From NCBI RefSeq assembly GCF_000736415.1, contig NZ_CP009043.1:1178001-1242000 (forward strand): DNA of 64,000 nt, read 5' to 3'. Both the position numbers and the translations under genes were made by a program. Position 1 is the first letter of the stretch, and each line of letters begins with the position of its first letter. Under the pieces are notes generated by a model. The model made no database searches. It saw only the letters and a list, made by a program, of their open reading frames with translations, and had not been told where the DNA came from. Below, piece after piece: positions 26,479 through 36,035 of the stretch. The DNA is from Campylobacter iguaniorum (lineage in GTDB: Bacteria > Campylobacterota > Campylobacteria > Campylobacterales > Campylobacteraceae).

Positions 26479-27264
26479 TTATTTAATATTCCATTTATTA
26501 ATCAAATTTTGAATATCAGATTTATGTGTCTTTACAAATTCATCTATAAACTCAGCAAATTCTGGGTCATCTTTTCTAGTTGCTATACCGTAATTTTCTA
26601 AAGAAAAACCATAATCCAAAATATGTGTATGCTCATCAACATACCCAAGAAGCACTGCTCTATCTATGCAAAATGCATCTATATTTCCAGATATCAACTC
26701 AGCTTTTATCCAGCCATAATCTTGATATGTTTTGATATCAAATGTCATATTTAGATCAAGTGATAAATCATCTATAGCTTTTTTAGATGTCGAGCCACCA
26801 GATACACCTATGATTTTATTATTCAAGTCTTCTATAGAAGTTATGCTTGGATCTTTTTTGACTAAACAACCTATCTGGTTTTGATAATATGGCGAACTAA
26901 AGGTATAAATATACTCTCTAAGCTTTGTTGCGCTAAATGTAGCGATGATAGCATCGACTCTTTTGGTATCTAGCATTCTTCCACGCGTTCTATCACTTAC
27001 TGGGATTGTGACGAGCTTGGTTTCATCGCCCAAAATAGCTTTAGTTAAAAGCTTTGCTATATCTATTTCAAAGCCGTCTATCTTTCCAGTTTCTTTGTTT
27101 AAATAACCAAAAGACGGCACATTGTCCTTTACTCCGATAACTAGCCTGTCTTTGATTTTTATAGATTCAATAGTAGAGAGTTGATTACTGTCTTTTGCAC
27201 TATCACAAGCCACAAAGGCAAGACCAATAAACAATACAAATAAACTTCTCAATACTATTTTCAT
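26479..27264 (-). CDS. amino-acid-type ABC solute-binding lipoprotein (SBP family 3)
   Basis: A lipoprotein signal ends LAFVAC with Cys20. The two-lobed periplasmic binding domain includes RLVIGVKDNVPSFGYLN, GFEIDIAKLLTKAIL, DAIIATFSATKLREYIYTFS (then SPYY), SGGSTSKKA and GNIDAFCIDRAVL. These are hallmarks of polar amino-acid binding proteins such as Campylobacter PEB1/CjaA. The ligand cannot be named. No permease or ATPase gene is adjacent; it follows ychF after 23 nt. It may serve a transporter encoded elsewhere. Confidence 0.82.
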   Translation of the reverse strand: MKIVLRSLFVLFIGLAFVACDSAKDSNQLSTIESIKIKDRLVIGVKDNVPSFGYLNKETGKIDGFEIDIAKLLTKAILGDETKLVTIPVSDRTRGRMLDTKRVDAIIATFSATKLREYIYTFSSPYYQNQIGCLVKKDPSITSIEDLNNKIIGVSGGSTSKKAIDDLSLDLNMTFDIKTYQDYGWIKAELISGNIDAFCIDRAVLLGYVDEHTHILDYGFSLENYGIATRKDDPEFAEFIDEFVKTHKSDIQNLINKWNIK

Positions 27265-27287
27265 CGCATTTCCTAAGTAAATTTAAA

Positions 27288-28391
27288 TCAAACGTTGAAT
27301 CTAAAATGCATTACATCGCCATCATTTACGATATAATCTTTGCCCTCAAGTCTCATCTTGCCAGCTTCTTTGGCTTTGCTTTCGCCGCCACAAGCCACGT
27401 AATCATCATAGCCGATCACCTCAGCCCTGATGAATCCTCTTTCAAAGTCATTATGTATCACACTAGCAGCTTTTGGAGCTTTCCAGCCTTTTACTATAGT
27501 CCAAGCCCTAACCTCCACGACTCCAGCTGTGAAATAACTTATCAAATTTAACTTTGCAAAAGCCGTTCTTATGATACACTCAAGTCCGCTTTCTTTAGCT
27601 CCAAGACTCTCTAGCATCTCAGCAGCTTCTTCATCGCTCATTCCGATAAGCTCTTCTTCTATCTTAGCACAAAGTTTTATTACTTCGTGATTTGATTTTT
27701 TAGCATACTCTCTTACTTTTTGCACATATTCGTTGTCTATTGCGATGTTGTCTTCATCGACATTTGCGCCATATATGACTTCTTTTGCAGAAAGCAATCT
27801 TAGTTCTTTATTTAAATTTATAAAAGCTTCGCTATCAGCCCCTCTAAAACTACTTGCGCTATTGCCGTTATTTAGATGTTCAAGAAGTGCATTTGCGTAC
27901 TCCAAGCTCTCTTTTGAGCCTTTTGCTCCAGCTTTTGCCTCTTTAAGAAGTCTTTCTATTTTTTTGTTTAATTGCTCAATATCAGCTAGTATCAGCTCAG
28001 TTTCTATTATCTCAATATCTCTTATAGGATCGACGCTGTTTTCTACGTGAGTGACATTTGAGTCATCAAAGCAGCGAACCATGTGCAGTATGACCTCAGT
28101 TTCTCTGATGTTTGAGAGAAATTTATTGCCAAGTCCTTCGCCCTTACTAGCACCTTTTACAAGTCCTGCGATATCGACAAACTCGATGGTAGAATACTGA
28201 ATTTTGTTTGGATTTACTATTTTAGCAAGCTCATTTAGTCTTTTATCTGGAACTGGCACGATGGCTTTGTTTGGCTCAATCGTGCAAAATGGATAATTCG
28301 CAGCCTCAGCGTTGCTAGCCTTTGTCAAAGCATTGAAAGTCGTTGATTTGCCGACGTTTGGAAGTCCTACTATACCTACTGCTAAACCCAT
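27288..28391 (-). CDS. ychF: ribosome-binding ATPase YchF (Obg family)
   Basis: YchF is an Obg-like P-loop protein that prefers ATP and binds ribosomes. The G1 motif is [18 protein letters not shown]3 is [20 protein letters not shown], and the NxxE-type G4 replacement that favours ATP is expected at the AKLNLISYF region. The C-terminal TGS domain is present ([20 protein letters not shown]). At 367 residues the length is standard. Start and pepA stop overlap by 1 nt. Confidence 0.95.
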   Translation of the reverse strand: MGLAVGIVGLPNVGKSTTFNALTKASNAEAANYPFCTIEPNKAIVPVPDKRLNELAKIVNPNKIQYSTIEFVDIAGLVKGASKGEGLGNKFLSNIRETEVILHMVRCFDDSNVTHVENSVDPIRDIEIIETELILADIEQLNKKIERLLKEAKAGAKGSKESLEYANALLEHLNNGNSASSFRGADSEAFINLNKELRLLSAKEVIYGANVDEDNIAIDNEYVQKVREYAKKSNHEVIKLCAKIEEELIGMSDEEAAEMLESLGAKESGLECIIRTAFAKLNLISYFTAGVVEVRAWTIVKGWKAPKAASVIHNDFERGFIRAEVIGYDDYVACGGESKAKEAGKMRLEGKDYIVNDGDVMHFRFNV

Positions 28392-29863
28392 TATTTATTA
28401 CCCTTTTCATAATTTCTTGCTAATTTATTTAAATAATACAAATTCGCCCTAACCCCAGCTCCAGTCGCGCCTATTTGGTTGTATCCCCATGCTTTTTCTG
28501 TGTATGCAGGGCCTGCGATATCTAAATGAAGCCACTTATCTTTATACTCATCTTTGATAAATTTATCAAGGAATATTCCAGCCGTGATAGCTCCGCCGTA
28601 TCTGCTTGAAGCTGTGTTGCTAATGTCTGCGATATTTGATTTGACTAGCTCTCTTAAATGGTCGTTAAACTCCAAAATAGTCAGATTTTCGCCACTTCTT
28701 TTAGTGAAGTTTTTAAACTCGCTTTGAAGTTCATAACTGTTTCCCATAACTCCAGTTGTATACTCGCCAAGACCAACCACGCAAGCTCCAGTCAAAGTCG
28801 CCATATCTATTAGCAAGTCTGGATTTAGCTCACTTTGAGCCCAGTCTAGGCAATCAGCTAGCACAAGTCTACCCTCAGCGTCTGTGTTTCTCACCTCTAC
28901 GCTCACACCACTTCTAGTGATAAGTACATCATCAGGTTTATAAGCGTCGCCACCTATCATATTTTCAGTCGCACCAAGAACTGCATGTATCTCAAAAGGA
29001 AGCTCAAGCTCGCACGCTGCTTTGATTATACCCATAGCAGCTGCTGCGCCGCTTTTGTCACTTTTCATAGTTAGCATATAGTCGCTCGGTTTTAGGCTCA
29101 AACCACCGCTATCATAAGTAAGACCTTTGCCCACAAAAACGATCTTTTTAAGGCTCTCATTTTTTGGAGTGTATTTTAGATGAATTAGGCGTGGCGGATG
29201 AGCGCTAGCTCTATTTACTGCTAAAAATGCGTTCATATTTTGAGCTTTTAGGTAGTTTTCATCGTGGATTTTGCACTCCAAATTTACATACTCTAAAGTT
29301 AGTTTTTTAGCATCTTCTTCCATTTTTATAGGAGTGTAGATTTCTGGGATTTCATTTACTATGTCTTTGGCAAAATTTGTAGCATTTGCGATTATTTTTC
29401 CATGATTTAAGCCCAAATTTGCCTCATAAAGCTTGATTTCTTTACCGCCAAACTCATCTGTGCTTATCAAAATTTCTGCCAAATTTAAGCTTTTTTTCTC
29501 GCTTTTGTATCTGTCAAATTTATAAGCACTAAGCACAAATCCCTCAGCTATGGCTTCAAAAGACATCTTGTAGCAGCTATCAACATAGCTTGCCATTTTT
29601 ATGCTTTTTACATTTAGCTCTTTTATAGCGTTAAATGCCTTTGCCACGCCTTGGCGAATGCTCTCAGGCTCAGTGTTTTTGATACCTACATAAACACGCC
29701 TCAAGCTTGGCAAGTTTAAAACGCCCTCGCCTTTGAAATTATAAAACTCAAATTCCTTGCTATCTTTTATAAATTTATGATTTAAATCTTTATTCACGAC
29801 AAAAATAAGCTCATAATCAGCATTTATTTCATTTAATGATTTTTCAATTATTGTGAAGTTCAT
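28391..29863 (-). CDS. pepA: leucyl aminopeptidase (M17)
   Basis: PepA removes N-terminal residues from peptides with two metal ions. The catalytic half shows VGKGLTYDSGGLSLKPSDYM (metal ligands and active-site Lys) and the signature NTDAEGRLVLAD. The N-terminal half is the M17 alpha/beta domain. At 490 residues it is full length. It overlaps dedA by 20 nt and ychF by 1 nt, the gene order known from C. jejuni. Confidence 0.96.
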   Translation of the reverse strand: MNFTIIEKSLNEINADYELIFVVNKDLNHKFIKDSKEFEFYNFKGEGVLNLPSLRRVYVGIKNTEPESIRQGVAKAFNAIKELNVKSIKMASYVDSCYKMSFEAIAEGFVLSAYKFDRYKSEKKSLNLAEILISTDEFGGKEIKLYEANLGLNHGKIIANATNFAKDIVNEIPEIYTPIKMEEDAKKLTLEYVNLECKIHDENYLKAQNMNAFLAVNRASAHPPRLIHLKYTPKNESLKKIVFVGKGLTYDSGGLSLKPSDYMLTMKSDKSGAAAAMGIIKAACELELPFEIHAVLGATENMIGGDAYKPDDVLITRSGVSVEVRNTDAEGRLVLADCLDWAQSELNPDLLIDMATLTGACVVGLGEYTTGVMGNSYELQSEFKNFTKRSGENLTILEFNDHLRELVKSNIADISNTASSRYGGAITAGIFLDKFIKDEYKDKWLHLDIAGPAYTEKAWGYNQIGATGAGVRANLYYLNKLARNYEKGNK

Positions 29864-30455
29864 GTCTTTTTTTCCTTTCGTTTAATATATTTTTTTCTAG
29901 TTGTTTAAAGCCAAAAAGCAATCCGCACAAAAATATAACAATTATAGGAATAGCCAAATACCAATGCTTCTCAGCCCAGTGAATCGCATTCCAAATAGTC
30001 TGCCCAAAATACCAAGCTAAAAGTATTGTGATACCAGCCCACATCCAAGCGCTTATTAAATTTATAAAGGCAAATTTTTTCGCGCTATATCTTGTGATAC
30101 CAATACTCATAGGGATAACTGTCCTAAATCCATACATATAGCGTTGCACGAAGATAATTGGCCAACCATATTTTTTGAGTAGCAAGTGGGCTACGGCAAA
30201 TTTCCGCCTTTGTTTGGTTAGTTTTCTTTGGATATATTTTTTATTGTATCTTCCTATAAAAAAGTAAATTTGATCCCCGACAAATCCACCAATACCAGCT
30301 ACAAAAACTATCATAGCTAAATTTACATGGCCTTCGTGGGCTAAAATTCCTGCAAGTATAAGAGCGATTTCGCCCTCCATAATACACCAAACAAAAATAA
30401 CCAAATACGCCCAATCTTTATACTCAAAAAGTAGAGTTTTTAATGTTTCTTCCAT
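29844..30455 (-). CDS. DedA family membrane protein
   Basis: A 203-residue membrane protein with several hydrophobic segments and the DedA (SNARE-associated) pattern: EGEIALILAGILAHEGHVNL, GGFVGDQIYFFIGR and RYMYGFRTVIPMSIGITRYS. DedA proteins act in lipid or undecaprenyl-phosphate flipping and membrane homeostasis. The essential Arg-rich F-x-R-x-x-P-like part (YGFRTVIP) is present. It starts 1 nt after apt ends. Confidence 0.85.
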   Translation of the reverse strand: MEETLKTLLFEYKDWAYLVIFVWCIMEGEIALILAGILAHEGHVNLAMIVFVAGIGGFVGDQIYFFIGRYNKKYIQRKLTKQRRKFAVAHLLLKKYGWPIIFVQRYMYGFRTVIPMSIGITRYSAKKFAFINLISAWMWAGITILLAWYFGQTIWNAIHWAEKHWYLAIPIIVIFLCGLLFGFKQLEKNILNERKKRHELHNN

Positions 30456-30456
30456 T

Positions 30457-31005
30457 TTAAACCTCTAAAATACTGTAAATTGGACAATACTTTTCAAGTT
30501 CTTTTGTTCCATTTAAATCAACTAAATTTAGTAAAAAGCAAGCTTCTTTTAAATTCGCACCGACTTCACGTATAAGCTCGCAAGCTGCTTTTGCCGTCCC
30601 ACCAGTGGCGATAAGGTCATCTACAAGCAAGACATTTGGATTTTGAACCTTCTCAAACGCATCTACATGCATCTCAATCTCATCAAAACCATACTCCAAG
30701 CTGTATTTTTGCGATATTGTCATATATGGAAGTTTGTGTGGTTTTCTGATAGGAACAAAAGCGATATTTAGCCTATCAGCAAGTGGCGCTCCTAGTATAA
30801 ATCCCCTACTTTCTATGCCTACTATATAATCTAAATTTGCGTTTTTGTATCTATTTTCAAGGTGATCAAGTAGAAATTTAAATGCGTCTTTATCGCCTAA
30901 AAGCGTTGTGATATCTTTAAAAAGAATGCCTGGTTTTGGGAAGTTTTGCACATCCCTAATAGTGCTTAAAAGATATTTTTTTTCATCATTTGATAATTTA
31001 TTCAT
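30457..31005 (-). CDS. apt: adenine phosphoribosyltransferase
   Basis: Apt salvages adenine to AMP using PRPP. I take the ATG at 31005 ([20 protein letters not shown]), which has AAAGGAAA 7-8 nt upstream; an earlier start would add 13 basic residues and run into the previous gene. The product has 182 residues. Motifs are [15 protein letters not shown] and the PRPP loop [17 protein letters not shown]. Confidence 0.95.
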   Translation of the reverse strand: MNKLSNDEKKYLLSTIRDVQNFPKPGILFKDITTLLGDKDAFKFLLDHLENRYKNANLDYIVGIESRGFILGAPLADRLNIAFVPIRKPHKLPYMTISQKYSLEYGFDEIEMHVDAFEKVQNPNVLLVDDLIATGGTAKAACELIREVGANLKEACFLLNLVDLNGTKELEKYCPIYSILEV

Positions 31006-31015
31006 AAATTTCCTT

Positions 31016-31348
31016 TTATAGTAATGCTTCGATTTTGCCTTCAAGCTCTTTTATGCGTTGTCTAAGCTTGTCATTTTCGATTCTGTATTGTGAGTTTCTT
31101 GTTCTTAGGCTTGTTACATCTGCTTTGATTTTGTTTAATTCATCTGTTAAAATATCGATATTTCCAAGAGATCTTTGGAGTTGAACTTGCAGTTTTCTTA
31201 TGACGATTTCTGTATCATCGAGATTATTTTTCATAAAATCACGCATAGAAATCTCTTTTTTAAGTAGAGTTTTATAGTAAAATACCATAACAACAGCGTA
31301 GATACTAAAGCATATTAAAGCAGTATAAATAACCCAATCAGCTAACAT
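31016..31348 (-). CDS. small membrane-anchored coiled-coil protein
   Basis: A 110-residue protein with an N-terminal membrane helix (about residues 5-25, [20 protein letters not shown]) followed by a coiled coil to the end ([20 protein letters not shown] and the later [20 protein letters not shown]). This is the shape of FtsB/DivIC- or ZapB-like proteins, but nothing specific identifies it. It lies between rpiB (11-nt overlap) and apt, as in C. jejuni. Confidence 0.7.
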   Translation of the reverse strand: MLADWVIYTALICFSIYAVVMVFYYKTLLKKEISMRDFMKNNLDDTEIVIRKLQVQLQRSLGNIDILTDELNKIKADVTSLRTRNSQYRIENDKLRQRIKELEGKIEALL

Positions 31349-31790
31349 AGCAACTTCCTAATTTATCTATCCTATTTTGATGTCTTCCACCAGCAAATGG
31401 CGTAGCAAAAAAGATATTTATCATATCTTCAATTGTAGCCCTGCCAACTATCCTAGCCCCAAAGCAAAGCACATTTGCGTCATTGTGTTCGCGGCTTAGC
31501 CTAGCAGTGGTGACATCGTGACACAAGGCACAACGCACGTTTGCGTGTCTATTTGCTGCCACGCTTATGCCTATGCCAGTTCCACATATTAGCACGCCGT
31601 AAATCCCATTTTTTTCAGATATTTTATTAGATAATATATTTGCAAAATCAGGATAGTCCACGCTCACATCTTTTGAGTTTGTTCCTAAATCTTCAATCTC
31701 AAAACCAAGCTTAACCAAGCACTCTTTAGCAAATTCTTTTGCCTCAAATCCAGCATGATCGCTTGCTATAACAACTTTTTTAACATCCAT
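31338..31790 (-). CDS. rpiB: ribose-5-phosphate isomerase B
   Basis: RpiB interconverts ribose-5-P and ribulose-5-P. The 150 residues start MDVKKVVIASDHAGFEAKEF. They contain the active-site loop YGVLICGTGIGISVAANRH and CHDVTTARLSREHNDANVLC with the proton-donating His. FAGGRHQNRIDKL closes the site. It is the first gene of the rpiB-apt-dedA-pepA-ychF run. Confidence 0.94.
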   Translation of the reverse strand: MDVKKVVIASDHAGFEAKEFAKECLVKLGFEIEDLGTNSKDVSVDYPDFANILSNKISEKNGIYGVLICGTGIGISVAANRHANVRCALCHDVTTARLSREHNDANVLCFGARIVGRATIEDMINIFFATPFAGGRHQNRIDKLGSCYVS

Positions 31791-31819
31791 TTTAAGTCTC
31801 TTTTTACTAAATTCACTCC

Positions 31820-31825
31820 ATTATA
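31820..31825 (-). promoter_or_regulatory. candidate -10 box for the rpiB-ychF operon
   Basis: On the minus strand GATATAATGG contains TATAAT, about 30 nt before the rpiB ATG, in the 75-bp gap after lepB. Confidence 0.45.
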
Positions 31826-31865
31826 TCATAATGAAGTTTAAGTTTAATTACTAAATTTACTTAGT

Positions 31866-32729
31866 TTAGGGTTGCTCATATATGAGCGACTCGTCATTTT
31901 CTAAAGTTGTCGCTAGTCTGCCTATTCTCTCCCAGCGGATTTTGTAGTCCTTATCCCAGCTAAAATATACAAACCAAGGCTGTCCGACTACAAATTTATA
32001 CTCGACACTTCCCCAAAATCTACTATCATTACTATTTTCGCGGTTATCTCCAACCATAAAAAAGCTATCATCTTTTACCTTGAAATAAAACGCATTAAAA
32101 GGAAGTCCATCAATGCTTTCAAGCTCATCTATTTTAGCTGGACTCATAGCAAATTTATTTTGTTGCATATAATATAGTGCGATTGTAAATGTATCTGCAT
32201 TTTGCCCTACAAAATTGTCTTTGTCGCCACGGTTTTCATAGTGGATACCTTTAAATTTATACGGCTCGCGGACAAATTTTTTGCCATTTAAAACCACAAT
32301 ATCATTTTTATCATAATTTTTTTCGATAAACTCATCGCCCTCGTGTGGTCTTAGATACATTGTTTTTGGAGCAAAAATCACTTCATCGCCACCAACAGCA
32401 AAGTTTCTTTTGACATAGTAAATTTTTGGGTCATTTGGATAGCGAAATACGACTATATCACCACGTTTTGGGCGATCACCTTGCACCAAATGTCCGTCAT
32501 CATCACTATCAAACCAAACAGGGATTTCTACCCACGGGATATGTGGCGTAGCGATACCATAAGCAAACTTCTTAACAAAAAGATGATCTCCTATAAGAAG
32601 CGTATTTTTCATAGAGCCACTTGGTATGACAAAGGCTTGAGCTATGAAAAATATAAAAAGCAAAACTATGACAACAGTTCCCGTCCAGCTACTAGAAAAA
32701 TCATAAAGCTTGGCAAAAAATTTTCTCAT
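31866..32729 (-). CDS. lepB: signal peptidase I
   Basis: LepB cleaves Sec and Tat signal peptides at the outer face of the inner membrane. After an N-terminal membrane helix the catalytic Ser lies in FVIPSGSMKNTL, and the catalytic Lys is in IYYVKRNFAVGGDEV (about 65 residues later). The S26 box GDNRENSNDSRFWG is near the C-terminus. I take the ATG at 32729, which overlaps the folD stop (TAATG); a GTG nine bases earlier is possible. About 287 residues. Confidence 0.94.
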   Translation of the reverse strand: MRKFFAKLYDFSSSWTGTVVIVLLFIFFIAQAFVIPSGSMKNTLLIGDHLFVKKFAYGIATPHIPWVEIPVWFDSDDDGHLVQGDRPKRGDIVVFRYPNDPKIYYVKRNFAVGGDEVIFAPKTMYLRPHEGDEFIEKNYDKNDIVVLNGKKFVREPYKFKGIHYENRGDKDNFVGQNADTFTIALYYMQQNKFAMSPAKIDELESIDGLPFNAFYFKVKDDSFFMVGDNRENSNDSRFWGSVEYKFVVGQPWFVYFSWDKDYKIRWERIGRLATTLENDESLIYEQP

Positions 32730-33577
32730 TATTTGCACTTTCTACTTTTTGCTGATTTTAGAGTATTATTTAGTAGCATTGCGATTGTCATCGGACCCAC
32801 GCCACCAGGTACTGGAGTGATGAGAGAGCATTTTGGAGCAACAGCGTCGTAATCGCAATCCCCAACAAGCTTGCCATTATCAAGGCGGTTGATACCTACA
32901 TCGATCACGATAGCACCGTCGCTTACCATATCAGAAGTTAAAAAATATGGTTTGCCAACAGCGACTACTACAAGCTTAGCTCTTCTTACTACTTCGGCTA
33001 GATTTTTGGTTTTTGAGTGAGCCACTGTGACTGTAGCTCCTGCATTTATAAGTAAATTTGCCATAGGTTTGCCGACTATATTACTTCTTCCTATCACGAC
33101 TGCGTCTATTCCGCTCAAATTTACATCATAATCTTTTAAAAGTTCCATTATTCCAAGTGGCGTACAAGGCACAAATCCATCAAGCCCACTTGAAAGCTTA
33201 CCTACATTTATAGCGTGAAATCCATCCACGTCTTTGCTTGGATCTATTGCTTCAAGAACTTTGTTTGTGTCTATGTGTTTTGGAAGTGGAAGTTGGACTA
33301 AAATACCATCAATGCTATCATCAGCGTTTAGCACGTCTATCAAAGCCAAAAGCTCAGCCTCAGAAGTTTGCTCGCTAAGACGGTGCATAACTGAGCCCAT
33401 TTCACAAGCAAGACAAGCTTTTTCTTTGCTTGCGACGTATGTTTGGCTAGCTTTATCAAGACCTACTAAAATCACTGCCAAAGTCGGAGTAATACCTCTG
33501 TTTTTCAGCTCTATTGTTTCGTTTTTAACTCTATCTTTTACTTTTTGACTTACGTTTTTTCCGTCTATTATCTGCAA
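32729..33577 (-). CDS. folD: bifunctional methylene-tetrahydrofolate dehydrogenase/cyclohydrolase
   Basis: FolD converts 5,10-methylene-THF to 10-formyl-THF with NADP. The 282 residues contain YVASKEKACLACEMGS (catalytic Lys after Y-x-x-x-K), GILVQLPLPKHIDTNKVLEA, the nucleotide-binding GRSNIVGKPMANLL and the closing PVPGGVGPMTIAMLLNNTL. It precedes lepB with a 1-nt overlap, an arrangement known in Campylobacter. Confidence 0.96.
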   Translation of the reverse strand: MQIIDGKNVSQKVKDRVKNETIELKNRGITPTLAVILVGLDKASQTYVASKEKACLACEMGSVMHRLSEQTSEAELLALIDVLNADDSIDGILVQLPLPKHIDTNKVLEAIDPSKDVDGFHAINVGKLSSGLDGFVPCTPLGIMELLKDYDVNLSGIDAVVIGRSNIVGKPMANLLINAGATVTVAHSKTKNLAEVVRRAKLVVVAVGKPYFLTSDMVSDGAIVIDVGINRLDNGKLVGDCDYDAVAPKCSLITPVPGGVGPMTIAMLLNNTLKSAKSRKCK

Positions 33578-33654
33578 AGTTTATCCTTTTATGCTTTTTT
33601 TATTACAAAAGTTGTATCATATCCAAATTTGAATTAAATTCAGGTAAGTGATAA

Positions 33655-34011
33655 ATGAAATTTTTATATATTTTTTTACTATCTTGCACTTTTTTGGTAG
33701 CTGAGGACTTCATAACTAAATTTGAATACGCCAAAATGCTATACCAAAATCCACGTGGTATTGGGTGTAACAAATGCCATGGCGATAAGGGCGAGGGCAA
33801 AAATATAGTCGATTACAAAGACTATGATAAAAAAAATAAAAAATATATCAAAAAATCGCTCATAGCTCCACGCATAAATAACCTTGAGTTTAGCAAATTT
33901 AAATCATCTTTGAAAGAATCACGCGGCATAATGCCAAGCTATTTTCTCACAGATAATGAAATAGCAAGCCTTTATGGATACATACAAACTTTTAATAAGG
34001 ACAAAAAATGA
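33655..34011 (+). CDS. periplasmic c-type cytochrome, single haem
   Basis: The signal peptide ([16 protein letters not shown]) is followed by a small class I-like cytochrome. The haem motif is CNKCH (about residue 38) in [17 protein letters not shown] distal Met ligand is probable in [20 protein letters not shown]. At 118 residues it is a small single-haem carrier; its partners are unknown. It overlaps hemL by 4 nt, which links haem synthesis and cytochrome supply in one transcript. Confidence 0.85.
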   Translation: MKFLYIFLLSCTFLVAEDFITKFEYAKMLYQNPRGIGCNKCHGDKGEGKNIVDYKDYDKKNKKYIKKSLIAPRINNLEFSKFKSSLKESRGIMPSYFLTDNEIASLYGYIQTFNKDKK

Positions 34012-35279
34012 CAAATAAACAAGCTTTTTTAGAAGCACAAAATTATATTCCAGGTGGTGTGGATTCGCCAGTACGCGCATTTGGTAGCGTGGGAAGTGAT
34101 CCAGTTATCATAGAGCATGGCGAGGCTGAGTTTTTATACGACATCGAAGGCAACAAATACATTGATTACGTTCTTAGCTGGGGACCACTTATCTTTGGAC
34201 ATTGTGACAAGGATATAGAAAATGCAGTTATTAGTGCAGCAAAAAAGGGTTTAAGCTTTGGAGCTCCTTGTCTGCTTGAAACTAAGCTTGCTAAGCTTGT
34301 TTTATCAAAATTCCCTTGGCTTTCACAAATCCGCTTTGTAAGTAGTGGCACAGAAGCTACAATGAGCGCTATCCGTCTTGGTCGTGGATATAGCGGCAAA
34401 AACGGCATTATTAAATTTGAAGGCTGCTACCACGGACACAGCGATAGCTTGCTAGTAAAAGCTGGTAGTGGGGCTACAACTTTTGGATATTCTAGCAGTC
34501 TTGGCGTACCTGAAGATATAGTCAAAAATACTCATCTTGCTATTTATAATGATTTAAATAGTGTCGAAGAGTGCTTCAAAAGTGGCGATATAGGTGTCAT
34601 CATAGTCGAGCCAATCGCTGGAAATATGGGCTTAGTTCCAGCTAAACAAGAGTTTTTAGACGGACTTAGAAAGCTTTGTGATAAATTTGGCGCCGTTTTG
34701 ATCTTTGATGAAGTTATGAGTGGCTTTAGAGCTAGTTCAACTGGTAGCTATGAGTTTAATGGTATTGAGGCTGACATCGTGACATTTGGCAAGGTGATAG
34801 GCGGCGGAATGCCATGCGCTGCTTACGCTGGTAAGGCTGAAATAATGAAGCTTATTAGCCCACTTGGTGGCGTTTATCAAGCAGGCACTTTAAGCGGAAA
34901 TCCAGTGGCAATGGCTGCAGGTCTTGCATCGCTAAACAAAATTTACTCTACCCTAAATTTATATGATGAGCTTAGCAAAAAGGCTAAATTTATCATCGAC
35001 ATTCTAAAAACTAGCGCGGACGGGGCTGGAATCCCACTTCAAGTAGATATGCGTGGCTCAATGTGGGGATATTTTTTCAATGAAAATCCAGTGAGCAACT
35101 ACGCAGACGCACTAAAAAGCGATACAAAAATGTTTGCTCGTTTCCATGGCGAAATGCTAAAACGTGGCATTTATCTTGCTCCAAGTCAGTTTGAAACTGG
35201 ATTTGTCTGCACCACTCTTAGCCAAAACAGTCTTGAGCTTACAGCAAACGCCATAAAAGAGAGTTTCAAAGCACTATGA
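34008..35279 (+). CDS. hemL: glutamate-1-semialdehyde 2,1-aminomutase
   Basis: HemL makes 5-aminolevulinate in the C5 haem pathway. This PLP enzyme has 423 residues with [17 protein letters not shown] at the start, [19 protein letters not shown] and [14 protein letters not shown]. The PLP Lys lies in [12 protein letters not shown] (about residue 263). It lies between the cytochrome gene and the atpZ-like gene with 4-nt overlaps on both sides. Confidence 0.97.
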   Translation: MTNKQAFLEAQNYIPGGVDSPVRAFGSVGSDPVIIEHGEAEFLYDIEGNKYIDYVLSWGPLIFGHCDKDIENAVISAAKKGLSFGAPCLLETKLAKLVLSKFPWLSQIRFVSSGTEATMSAIRLGRGYSGKNGIIKFEGCYHGHSDSLLVKAGSGATTFGYSSSLGVPEDIVKNTHLAIYNDLNSVEECFKSGDIGVIIVEPIAGNMGLVPAKQEFLDGLRKLCDKFGAVLIFDEVMSGFRASSTGSYEFNGIEADIVTFGKVIGGGMPCAAYAGKAEIMKLISPLGGVYQAGTLSGNPVAMAAGLASLNKIYSTLNLYDELSKKAKFIIDILKTSADGAGIPLQVDMRGSMWGYFFNENPVSNYADALKSDTKMFARFHGEMLKRGIYLAPSQFETGFVCTTLSQNSLELTANAIKESFKAL

Positions 35280-35566
35280 GTGAAGAAAAAAGTTCAAGAG
35301 CAAAGAAAATAAACACCACAATCAAAGCCGCCGATAACCTAAGTCTTGGTATTTCTATGGTTGTGGCAGTTGCCATTGGCTTTGGTATCGGATATGGGCT
35401 TAAGAGCCTAACTGGCTCAAACTGGGGACTTGGAGTTGGCATATTTATAGGCGTAGCAGCAACGTTTAACAACGTATATAAAGCCTATAAATCGCAAGTC
35501 AAAAGCTATGAAGAGTTCAAAGACCAAAAACCACTAAAAACCAAAGACGATGATGATGAAATTTAA
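35276..35566 (+). CDS. AtpZ/AtpI-like small membrane protein
   Basis: A 96-residue protein with two membrane helices joined by a short glycine loop ([37 protein letters not shown]) and a charged tail. This is the AtpZ/AtpI shape (F0F1 assembly or Mg/Ca transport factor). No ATP synthase genes are adjacent, so the role is inferred from the family. It overlaps hemL by 4 nt and the next gene by 17 nt. Confidence 0.7.
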   Translation: MSEEKSSRAKKINTTIKAADNLSLGISMVVAVAIGFGIGYGLKSLTGSNWGLGVGIFIGVAATFNNVYKAYKSQVKSYEEFKDQKPLKTKDDDDEI

Positions 35567-36035
35567 AAATCTCATTTTGTTTTATGTGGCGATTGATCTC
35601 GTGCTTATCGCTGTGGCTGGGTACTTTGGTGATATTTATCTGCTAAATTCACAAGTGGCGATGATATGCTCCATGCTTATACTTTTTGCTAGTTATCTTG
35701 GGTATAAAAGCAGAGTTGATACCAAATCGGTTAATTATCAGCTAAGTGACCAAGAAAAGGCGTTTTTTGAAGATGACTGGGACGCTGATGAGCCAAGCGA
35801 GCAGCAAGATTTAAAGCAAGATCTAAAGAAACTTCGCAAAAAGACGAAATTTAACAAAATGGATTTCATAGGAGCATTTAAGCCATTTAGATTAGTGGCT
35901 TACATCACGCTTATTGTGGCGTTTTTCATGCTTTTAAGAAGAGATTTATTTGAGCCGTTTTCATTCTTGGGCGGTCTTGTTGTTATGCCTCTTGGCGTAT
36001 TTTTAGCAGGAGTTTTCACGCGTGATAGGAATTAG
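35550..36035 (+). CDS. integral membrane protein of unknown function
   Basis: A 161-residue protein with two N-terminal helices (about 6-24 and 32-49), a charged cytoplasmic stretch rich in D/E/K (about 60-105) and two C-terminal helices (about 115-132 and 138-156). No family was recognised. Three consecutive Met codons open it; any may be the start. It overlaps both neighbours, so it is coupled to the atpZ-like and transporter genes. Confidence 0.65.
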   Translation: MMMKFKNLILFYVAIDLVLIAVAGYFGDIYLLNSQVAMICSMLILFASYLGYKSRVDTKSVNYQLSDQEKAFFEDDWDADEPSEQQDLKQDLKKLRKKTKFNKMDFIGAFKPFRLVAYITLIVAFFMLLRRDLFEPFSFLGGLVVMPLGVFLAGVFTRDRN

